Below are positions 1 to 6,129 of a stretch of DNA of 8,231 bases, piece by piece. A program made the translations under genes and the position numbers. Origin of the DNA: JAGOBX01 sp017999075 [NCBI: Candidatus Babelota bacterium] (lineage in GTDB: Bacteria > JAGOBX01); contig JAGOBX010000141.1 in assembly GCA_017999075.1 (NCBI GenBank), forward strand, positions 1 to 8,231, read 5' to 3'. Numbering within the stretch: position 1 is the stretch's first letter; each line of letters starts with the position of its first letter. The notes below the pieces were generated by a model, which saw only the letters and a program-made list of their open reading frames with translations, had not been told where the DNA came from and searched no databases.

Positions 1-65
1 TATTTATATTATATATTTTTTCACAAAATAAACTTATGGTTTATCAATATATAAATTTTGTAAAA

Positions 66-107
66 AATGGCAGAACTGCAATAATGGCAGAACGGCCGTT
101 TGCAAAC
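66..107. repeat. Direct repeat plus two short palindromes
   Basis: The 11-mer AATGGCAGAAC occurs twice, at 66-76 and 83-93, with a 17-nt period. The second copy runs straight into the perfect 10-bp palindrome AACGGCCGTT (91-100), which overlaps a second perfect palindrome GTTTGCAAAC (98-107). The block is much more G+C-rich than its surroundings and lies in the only non-coding stretch downstream of the four-gene group. It may be transcript-end structure, a protein-binding site or a fragment of a dispersed repeat. The window gives no further copy to decide. Confidence 0.5.
67..82 (-). terminator. Weak candidate terminator after the glycosyltransferase gene
   Basis: Read on the minus strand, about 30 nt after the glycosyltransferase stop codon, ATTGCAG and CTGCCAT can pair around a two-base TT turn with one T/C mismatch. 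A run of Ts follows immediately (plus-strand As at 62-66). This is the expected order for a rho-independent terminator. However, the perfect part of the stem is only four base pairs and the loop is too tight, so it is a weak candidate. No better hairpin is visible in positions 1-114. Confidence 0.25.
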
Positions 108-114
108 ATTCCCG

Positions 115-1353
115 TTATTCCGGTTGTATATAACATAATTTTTCTTTTACCATAACATATATTTCTTCAGGGGAAAAATCATTAACGCATTTATTGTTTT
201 TACAAGCGCTCAGTCTGTAATTAAAAACATTAAGACAAGGACTGCAATTATAATTTTTATATAATACTGTACAGTTTTTACTTAAAGGTTTATATAAGAC
301 AGGAGTTTCTGGACCGAAAAATACAAATGAATTTATATTTGTTAAAGCTGAAAAATGAGCTGCTCCGCCGTCATTTGTAATTAATAATTTTGAGATATGG
401 CATAATTGTATAAATTCATACAGAGAAGTTTCTCCTGTTATATTTATACAGCGGGTTGAATTAATTTTATTTTTAAGATGTTCATTTTTATCATAGGCAT
501 TTTTAGTTCCTGAAATAATTACTAAAAAATTAGTATGTTTTTCAATTATCATTTTTGCAAAAGCTTCATAATTTTCATATTTCCATCCCCGTAAAGGTAT
601 TTCTCCTGCATCCGGACTTAAAATACAAATTTTTATATTATCACTAAATTCAGCATAATTTTTTTTTATAAGCGATCTTATTTTGTCACAGCATTTTTTA
701 TCATATTGAATTTGAGAAAACTCTGTGTTTTCCTGAATATTTTTTTTAAGCATAGGTTCTTCATTCTGTTCAAATATAACAGAGTCAATAAGAGCAATAT
801 AGTTTTTATATAAATGTTCGTAATAATTGAATGTAACGTGTTTTGTTAAAAAATTTCCGCGGTATAATCCTTCAACATTATTAAGATGAAATCCAGCATA
901 TTCTTTATATGAAATCAGAAAACTGTAAATACTTGAGAATCTGGAAAACATTTCAAAATCAAATATTATATCTATTTTTTGTTTTCTAAAAAAGATTATA
1001 GTTTTTAATGTATCTTTTATAAACTGAAAAAAATTTTTGCTTTCAATAGTAATAATATTTTTTTCAGGAATTATATTTAGTATACTGACAGATTCCTTAT
1101 TTTTTTCAAAAATAAGGAAAAATATTTCCGGATTATTGAAAAAATTTTTCAGTTTAGATATTGATTTAGAACTTAATAACGCGCTTCCCATTTCAGGAAG
1201 TTCAATTATAAGTATTTTTACGCCACTGTTTTTATAATTTGAATATTTAGAATTAAATTTTAATAGACTGGCAATTCTATTTAATACAGATAACGCGGCG
1301 CAGACAGGTATTCCAGCATACCTGTCCACAAACCGCATGAATTTTATTTCCAT
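115..1353 (-). CDS. Glycosyltransferase family 9 (heptosyltransferase-like) protein
   Basis: A 412-residue protein of the GT9 family, which transfers sugars such as ADP-activated heptose to lipopolysaccharide core or related envelope glycans on the cytoplasmic side of the inner membrane. The N-terminal Rossmann-like half begins with KILIIELPEMGS (46-57) and contains FDFEMFSRFS (131-140) and GFHLNNVEGLYRG (154-166). The donor-binding half shows LSPDAGEIPLRGW (245-257), the family signature NDGGAAH (327-333) and FFGPETP (345-351). A C-terminal cysteine cluster (C370, C373, C384, C389) follows. The N-terminal 45 residues (RYAGIPVC, then a hydrophobic stretch) look amphipathic and could contact the membrane. 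The ATG overlaps the stop of the upstream DUF47 gene (TAATG), which suggests translational coupling. Met6 is an alternative start, and neither has a clear Shine-Dalgarno. The family is secure; the sugar and acceptor are unknown, so heptosyltransferase activity should not be assumed. Confidence 0.9.
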   Translation of the reverse strand: MEIKFMRFVDRYAGIPVCAALSVLNRIASLLKFNSKYSNYKNSGVKILIIELPEMGSALLSSKSISKLKNFFNNPEIFFLIFEKNKESVSILNIIPEKNIITIESKNFFQFIKDTLKTIIFFRKQKIDIIFDFEMFSRFSSIYSFLISYKEYAGFHLNNVEGLYRGNFLTKHVTFNYYEHLYKNYIALIDSVIFEQNEEPMLKKNIQENTEFSQIQYDKKCCDKIRSLIKKNYAEFSDNIKICILSPDAGEIPLRGWKYENYEAFAKMIIEKHTNFLVIISGTKNAYDKNEHLKNKINSTRCINITGETSLYEFIQLCHISKLLITNDGGAAHFSALTNINSFVFFGPETPVLYKPLSKNCTVLYKNYNCSPCLNVFNYRLSACKNNKCVNDFSPEEIYVMVKEKLCYIQPE

Positions 1354-2003
1354 TAAACTTTCATTTTTATCATAGTAATTTCAATATAATCAGCAACATT
1401 TTCTATTGAATCTGCTATTCCTGAAATCAGTGTTATAAGTTCTTCGATTATTAATTTATCAACTTTATCAAGAGTTGTATTAGTTTTATAGAGATACATT
1501 TTAGCAGCCCATTCGATTTTATCAACTTTTTGTTCATATTTTGAAACTTCTTCAGCAAGCTGCATTATTTTTTTGAAATTATTAGGTATAAATTCAAAAA
1601 TTTCAAGGAATTTGTTGTAAGTTTCAAGTACAGCTTCAGTAAGCTGTTTTAAATAAATTTTAATTTCATTAGGCATATCGACTTGACGTAAAAATATCTC
1701 TTTACAAACTTTTACTGCAAGTCCAGGGACCTTGTCAACAAAATCAGGAATCCTCGTAAAATTTTCTCTGTAAAACGGAAGGAAAGCTCCTTCGCAGAGT
1801 TTACGCTGAATTTCTCTTCTTGCTTCGTCAGCTTCGTGTTCTTTTTTATGAACCTGAAAAGATAATTCTTTGAGTTGTTCGTCGTTTGCGCCGTCGCAAT
1901 AAGCAGTGATAAAATCATTAAATAATTTTAAATTTTCTTCTATCAAATCAAAATGCTGTCCCATTAATTCAATAACTTTTTCTTCTTTGTTACGAAAAAA
2001 CAT
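1353..2003 (-). CDS. DUF47 / PhoU-like phosphate transport accessory protein (TIGR00153 type)
   Basis: A 216-residue, almost wholly helical, soluble protein of the DUF47 family, distant relatives of PhoU that usually sit beside PiT permeases and are thought to modulate them. PhoU-type ExxxD metal-binding motifs are visible: E55-D59 in EHEADEARREI, E157-D161 in YEQKVDKIE and E201-D205 in SIENVADYIEI. The family segment EGAFLPFYRENFTRIPDFVDKV spans 71-92. Length matches the family. The start is well supported: GGGGGAG lies about five bases upstream of the ATG. The gene lies 27 nt after the PiT gene and its stop overlaps the glycosyltransferase start by one base. The family and the link to phosphate uptake are established knowledge; the exact regulatory action on this permease is inferred. 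Confidence 0.93.
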   Translation of the reverse strand: MFFRNKEEKVIELMGQHFDLIEENLKLFNDFITAYCDGANDEQLKELSFQVHKKEHEADEARREIQRKLCEGAFLPFYRENFTRIPDFVDKVPGLAVKVCKEIFLRQVDMPNEIKIYLKQLTEAVLETYNKFLEIFEFIPNNFKKIMQLAEEVSKYEQKVDKIEWAAKMYLYKTNTTLDKVDKLIIEELITLISGIADSIENVADYIEITMIKMKV

Positions 2004-2008
2004 TTTAA

Positions 2009-2015
2009 CTCCCCC
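2009..2015 (-). promoter_or_regulatory. Shine-Dalgarno of the DUF47 gene
   Basis: On the minus strand GGGGGAG is followed by TTAAA and then the ATG at 2003. It supports that start codon and indicates independent ribosome loading within the 27-nt gap after the permease gene. Confidence 0.65.
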
Positions 2016-2030
2016 TTTTTCCGAAATATT

Positions 2031-3125
2031 TTATAAAGCAAATTTGTAAAGAATATATGCTATAGTAGCCCCTAAAACCGGAGTCATTACCCATCCTATA
2101 AAAATAAATCCTAATGTTTTGTATCTTATTGTATTTCCACCGCGTATTAGACCTATGCCCATAACAGCACCGACTATTGCCTGAGATGAAGAGACAGGTA
2201 CTTTTAACATTGTAAAGACCATTAAACTTAATGAATGAGAAAATACTGTTATCATAGCAGAAAACGGGTCAAGAGCTGTAATACTGCTGCCTACTGTATA
2301 CATAACTTTTTTACTGTAAGTCAAAGCTCCTATTGCAATTGATAAGCTTCCTATAAATGCTGCTATTAGAGCAGGCTCTTTCCACCAGACGTGAACTGCG
2401 TTTGCACTGATATCGCCGAACATCCCTGAATTATAATATGGAGCTGTAGTGATAACAACATTATTCGCGCCGAGTTCGTATGCTCCATAACTTCCAGCTA
2501 AAAGTAAGAGAATTCTGTAAAGTCTGTTTAATCCGGATAGATCTTTACCATAAAATAGTTTTATTATAAAACCTACTATGTAATATAATACTATTGAAAT
2601 TATAGCTGTTCCTATAGGATTCAATACCCAACATACAAGCATTTTTCCGAATTTGGTCCAATCAGCTACGGTAGCCCAGTTTATAGGTCCTCCTAAAGCC
2701 AAAGCGTCAGATATCGCCATTCCAAGCATTGCACCGATTGCGGCTTGAGAAGTAGATGCAGGAATACCAAGAATTGTGGCTACAAGAACAGTTAATGCCG
2801 CAGCTAATGTTGAAATAAATGCTTTTGTTTCGTTATTTGAACTTTTTTCATTTTGTTTTTCACTTGGTGATTGAGAAGTTTGCTGCTCTGAATTTTCGTT
2901 CTGAGATGTGTGTTTAAAATTTAGTTCTTCAAAAAGATGAGTACCGTGGATACAGGAACCAAGTATTACAAATATGGCTATTAAAGTTACCGCTGTTTTG
3001 AATTTAATTGAATTTGTGGCTACAGCAGTTCCGAAAACATTAGCAGAATCATTTGCTCCAACCCCCCATCCGAGAAATAATCCGCCGAACAGTTTCCAAT
3101 TAAGGATTTTTAACAATGAAATCAT
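2031..3125 (-). CDS. PiT-family inorganic phosphate transporter
   Basis: A 364-residue polytopic membrane protein with roughly ten hydrophobic segments. It is a PiT (SLC20-type) permease importing phosphate, usually as a metal-phosphate complex, using the proton or sodium gradient. The N-terminal inverted-repeat half carries the PiT signature GANDSANVFGTAV (23-35) and PASTSQAAIGAMLG (122-135). The C-terminal half carries the matching PVSSSQAIVGAVMGIG (310-325), but its signature reads GANNVVI (219-225) instead of GAND-x-AN. A hydrophilic Gln/Ser/Asn/Glu-rich loop fills about residues 70-100. The ATG has GGAG ten bases upstream. It follows the radical SAM gene by 44 nt and precedes the DUF47 gene by 27 nt, a classic permease-regulator pair. 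Family assignment is secure; the coupling ion and preference for phosphate over a related anion are inferred from the DUF47 neighbour. Confidence 0.95.
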   Translation of the reverse strand: MISLLKILNWKLFGGLFLGWGVGANDSANVFGTAVATNSIKFKTAVTLIAIFVILGSCIHGTHLFEELNFKHTSQNENSEQQTSQSPSEKQNEKSSNNETKAFISTLAAALTVLVATILGIPASTSQAAIGAMLGMAISDALALGGPINWATVADWTKFGKMLVCWVLNPIGTAIISIVLYYIVGFIIKLFYGKDLSGLNRLYRILLLLAGSYGAYELGANNVVITTAPYYNSGMFGDISANAVHVWWKEPALIAAFIGSLSIAIGALTYSKKVMYTVGSSITALDPFSAMITVFSHSLSLMVFTMLKVPVSSSQAIVGAVMGIGLIRGGNTIRYKTLGFIFIGWVMTPVLGATIAYILYKFAL

Positions 3126-3169
3126 ATCTTATTATCTCCGTATGTTTCATTTAAAAATAATATTATAAT

Positions 3170-4768
3170 CTAATAATAAAATTTTTCAATGAAATTTTTT
3201 GATAAGTCAAAGTTTTGTTCATAAGAAAATAATTTATAATAAAATTTTTCTGATTTTTTTGTAATATCGTTTATTCCGAATAATTTTTTTTCGGTTTTTA
3301 TTTTGTTATATAAAATTTTAAACAGCAAGCTTTGATTGAGTTTAACATTTGAAACGATATTATTATTGCCTAATTCAGGAAGTTCAATATTATTTTCTGA
3401 ATTAAAAATTTTTATTAAATTAAGAGTCCGTATTAAACGGAAGAAAGTTATTAAATCTGTTTTAGAAAAAAAATCAGTTTCATAACAGGCAGCAGTCATT
3501 CTCATAGCAGAATAAGGGATTTTATCTATTTTTGATTTGTGATATTTAAAAATATCAAGGTTTGGAAGAGGATAAAAAATAGAAGGTCCTATTACAACAT
3601 TTTTTTGTTCAGTTAAAAATTCCAATGCTTTTATTAAATCATCATATGATTGACCGGGTAATCCTATTATTAAATAAACAGTTACAAGCATATTGAGATT
3701 ATATGCGGCTTGAATGATTTCCGATAATAATTTTAAATCTGTTTTTCTTGAAAAATTTTGTGCGCCGCAGTCGACAAGAGATATATTCAAAGTTTGCATT
3801 CCTGATTTATTTAAGCATTTTATTAAATTTGAATCAAGATTTATATAATGCAGTCCGTTCATAAAATATAGTTTAAGATCAGAAAAATTTTTTATGATAA
3901 ATTCACAGAATTCAAATGTATAAAATTTGTCGGAAGTAAAATTTTCGTCTTCAATATTAAGAGCTGTAAGTCCGTATCTTTTTATGTTATACGAAATTTC
4001 ATTTTTAACAATTTCAATATTTTTTTTTGAATAACCTGTTGTATTTTTATTTGAAGAACAGAACGTGCAGCTGTATCCGCATCCTCGTGATGTTACTAAA
4101 GAAAGGCATTTTTGTTTTCCGATTTTGTATTTTTCGGTATCAATGAAATCAAGTTTATAAAAGTTGTCATTAATATTGAAATTGTCAGATTTATGCGTAA
4201 TTATGAGCTGGTTATTTCTTATAAAAGCTATGTTAGGAACATTTTCCGGAGAACTAATACTTAACAATAAATTTTTTAAAGTTTCTTCTCCTTCGCGGAA
4301 TACGGTAAAATCAATGACTCCTGATTTTAAGAGAAGTTCAAACATTACAGGGATATTATTTCCTCCTGCTATAACAGGTTTGCCTGAAAAATTTTTTTTT
4401 ATAATTCCGCAGTATTCAATAACAGTTTTATAATAAGGAGTAAAGTTAGAAGATATACAAAAATAATCGGTATCATAATATTTGGTTTTAAGAATGCTTT
4501 CAAATTTTTCATTTGAATATCCAAACCTGAAAAAATCGTGGAATAATTTTGCCGGTGAAAAATCTTTGACATAATATTTGTTCAAATATTCAAAGTCATC
4601 GTCTGTTTTAATTTTTAGCGGTTTAATACCGGTAACACAGTCGAGAATTTTAACATTAATTTTGAATTTTTGAAGGTAATTAGCTATATAAATGAGCCCT
4701 GTAGGGAAAGTACGTTGTTTAGTTATATAAAAATCTTCTATAGCAGGCTGTATCAATAATACGTTCAT
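3170..4768 (-). CDS. B12-binding-domain-type radical SAM protein
   Basis: A 532-residue protein combining an N-terminal cobalamin-binding-type Rossmann domain (about 1-170) with a radical SAM TIM-barrel (about 215-400) and an unassigned, Phe/Lys/Asn-rich C-terminal region (400-532). The N-terminal part begins MNVLLIQPAIEDF and shows FPTGLIYIANYL (21-32), GGNNIP (135-140) and FREGEET (157-163), the usual order in this superfamily. The [4Fe-4S] cluster motif CxxxCxxC is intact as C230, C234 and C237 in RGCGYSCTFC. NIEDENF (271-277) and IIGLPGQS (367-374) are further barrel motifs. Such enzymes perform SAM-dependent radical methylation, cyclisation or other changes of lipids, cofactors or peptides; the substrate cannot be read here. 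No DxHxxG motif is visible, as is common in this group. It is the first gene of the minus-strand group and has no clear Shine-Dalgarno. Confidence 0.93.
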   Translation of the reverse strand: MNVLLIQPAIEDFYITKQRTFPTGLIYIANYLQKFKINVKILDCVTGIKPLKIKTDDDFEYLNKYYVKDFSPAKLFHDFFRFGYSNEKFESILKTKYYDTDYFCISSNFTPYYKTVIEYCGIIKKNFSGKPVIAGGNNIPVMFELLLKSGVIDFTVFREGEETLKNLLLSISSPENVPNIAFIRNNQLIITHKSDNFNINDNFYKLDFIDTEKYKIGKQKCLSLVTSRGCGYSCTFCSSNKNTTGYSKKNIEIVKNEISYNIKRYGLTALNIEDENFTSDKFYTFEFCEFIIKNFSDLKLYFMNGLHYINLDSNLIKCLNKSGMQTLNISLVDCGAQNFSRKTDLKLLSEIIQAAYNLNMLVTVYLIIGLPGQSYDDLIKALEFLTEQKNVVIGPSIFYPLPNLDIFKYHKSKIDKIPYSAMRMTAACYETDFFSKTDLITFFRLIRTLNLIKIFNSENNIELPELGNNNIVSNVKLNQSLLFKILYNKIKTEKKLFGINDITKKSEKFYYKLFSYEQNFDLSKNFIEKFYY

Positions 4769-4883
4769 TTTAACAATAATAATTTTGATAATCTAAAAAT
4801 CAATATATTTATTGACTTTTTTGTATAATTTTATAAAACTAAAAACTTAAAAAATATTATACTTTTTAAATTGATGTAATTTT
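4769..4883. promoter_or_regulatory. Divergent intergenic region with presumed promoters
   Basis: This 115-nt stretch separates the start codons of the minus-strand radical SAM gene and plus-strand mltA, so promoters for both should lie here. It is almost pure A+T. On the plus strand TTGACT (4812-4817) precedes TATAAT (4824-4829) by only 6 nt and TATAAA (4832-4837) by 14 nt, so neither is a well-spaced sigma-70 pair. On the minus strand a TATAAT occurs at 4861-4856 without a good -35. The location is well supported; the individual boxes are not. Confidence 0.4.
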
Positions 4884-6095
4884 ATGAAAAAACAATTGAT
4901 TTTATTTTTGATGTTATATTTTATTTTTGTTTCATGCGGACATAAAAATGTTGTATTAAAACCTGACGTAAAACCGATATGGACAAATCAGAATTCATTG
5001 AAAAAAATTGATTCCGTAATTTTTTCTGACGATTTGACAAAACAGTCTTTGATTAGTGCAGCAGAAAATTCTTTGAAATATATAAATAAAAAAAATTCTT
5101 CGGATGTTTTATATTTCGGTTCTGATACTTTTTCAATATCCCAATTAAAAACTACAATAATTGATTTTAAAACAAAAGTTGAAGAATTAGATTTGACGGA
5201 TACTTTTTTTAATTATATAAGTCAGAATTATCATATTTATAAATCTGCTTCAGATACTGTTTTATTTACAGGTTATTATGAAGCTTTTTTAAAAGGATCA
5301 TTGGTTCAATCGGACACGTTCAGGTATCCGTTATATTCTAAGCCTGAGGACATGTATAAAATTGAATTATCCAAATTTCCCATATACTCTAAATTTAAAG
5401 ATTCAGGATTACCGAAACAATTGCGATGCAGAATAGACAATTCAGGCAAAACGGTTTTACCGTACTATACCAGAGATGAAATAGATAATGGGAAAAAACT
5501 TGAAAATAAAAATTTAGAGATTGTTTGGTGCGACAGTTTAATAGATATATTTTTTCTTCAGATTCAAGGTTCGGGTATAGTTCAGCTTGATAACGGTGAT
5601 TCAATGCGCGTTAATTACAGCGATGAAAACGGGCATCCGTATAAACCGATAGGAAAATATTTACTGGAAAAAAAAGTTTTAACCAAAGAAAATGTTTCTA
5701 TGCAGTCTATACGTTCTTATCTTGAATCTCACAATGAAGAAATTACGGATGTTTTTAATTATAATCCGAGTTATGTTTTTTTTAGAAAAGTTGAGGAAGG
5801 TCCTCTTGGAAATATAGAAGTACCATTAACTCCGTTACGCAGCGCAGCTTTTGATTCAAGAATTTTCCCGAAAGGGGCGTTGTGTTTTATAGAAACTTAT
5901 AAACCTGTGTTTGATGAAAATAACAGGATTATAGATTGGAAGAAATGTTACAGATTTATTTTTAATCAGGATACAGGAGGCGCAATTGTAGGACCTGGCA
6001 GAGTAGATTTGTTTACAGGTTTTGGAAAACAGAGCGAAATTACAGCAGGTCATTTGAAACATTACGGAAACCTGTATTTTTTGATAAAAAAATAA
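4884..6095 (+). CDS. mltA: Membrane-bound lytic murein transglycosylase A (MltA family lipoprotein)
   Basis: A 403-residue lytic transglycosylase that cleaves the MurNAc-GlcNAc bond of peptidoglycan, leaving 1,6-anhydro-MurNAc ends, during wall turnover. A short lipoprotein signal peptide is followed by a lipobox-like FVSC with C18 as the probable lipidated residue; Phe at -3 is not the commonest choice. MltA-domain motifs run in the expected order: FTGYYEAFLKGS (128-139), YYTRDEI (195-201), FFLQIQGSG (223-231) and YVFFRKVEEGPLG (297-309) with VPLTPLRSAAFD. The C-terminal 3D-type barrel motif is DTGGAIVGPGRVDLFTG (363-379). Asp375 matches the position of the catalytic acid known in E. coli MltA, and Asp363 is the other conserved Asp. 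The length is normal and the key residues are present, so it should be active. No Shine-Dalgarno is apparent before the ATG. It is monocistronic, divergent from the phosphate group and convergent with the chemoreceptor gene. Confidence 0.95.
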   Translation: MKKQLILFLMLYFIFVSCGHKNVVLKPDVKPIWTNQNSLKKIDSVIFSDDLTKQSLISAAENSLKYINKKNSSDVLYFGSDTFSISQLKTTIIDFKTKVEELDLTDTFFNYISQNYHIYKSASDTVLFTGYYEAFLKGSLVQSDTFRYPLYSKPEDMYKIELSKFPIYSKFKDSGLPKQLRCRIDNSGKTVLPYYTRDEIDNGKKLENKNLEIVWCDSLIDIFFLQIQGSGIVQLDNGDSMRVNYSDENGHPYKPIGKYLLEKKVLTKENVSMQSIRSYLESHNEEITDVFNYNPSYVFFRKVEEGPLGNIEVPLTPLRSAAFDSRIFPKGALCFIETYKPVFDENNRIIDWKKCYRFIFNQDTGGAIVGPGRVDLFTGFGKQSEITAGHLKHYGNLYFLIKK

Positions 6096-6129
6096 AAGTT
6101 ATTATTTAAAATTAATCTGTTATTTTATT

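Larger units (their letters stand above)
115..4768 (-). other. Probable four-gene operon: radical SAM - PiT - DUF47 - GT9
   Basis: Four minus-strand genes lie in one direction with gaps of 44 nt and 27 nt and a final 1-nt overlap (TAATG at 1355-1351). No hairpin followed by a T-run is visible in any of the internal gaps. The PiT-DUF47 pair is a known functional couple. Inclusion of the radical SAM gene is less certain because the 44-nt gap could hold an internal promoter; the glycosyltransferase is tied to DUF47 by the overlap. Confidence 0.65.

Noticed and set aside
1712-1918. Second minus-strand frame of 68 codons overlapping the DUF47 gene
   Set aside because: It is out of frame within a well-matched DUF47 coding sequence that has a strong ribosome-binding site, so it is a shadow frame.
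4164-4433. Plus-strand open frame of 89 codons inside the radical SAM gene
   Set aside because: It lies opposite the conserved GGNNIP and FREGEET region of the radical SAM protein, and no known motif was recognised in it.
4812-4829. TTGACT plus TATAAT as a sigma-70 promoter for mltA
   Set aside because: The two boxes are only 6 nt apart instead of about 17, so they cannot be one promoter; the next TATAAA gives 14 nt, still too short to call.
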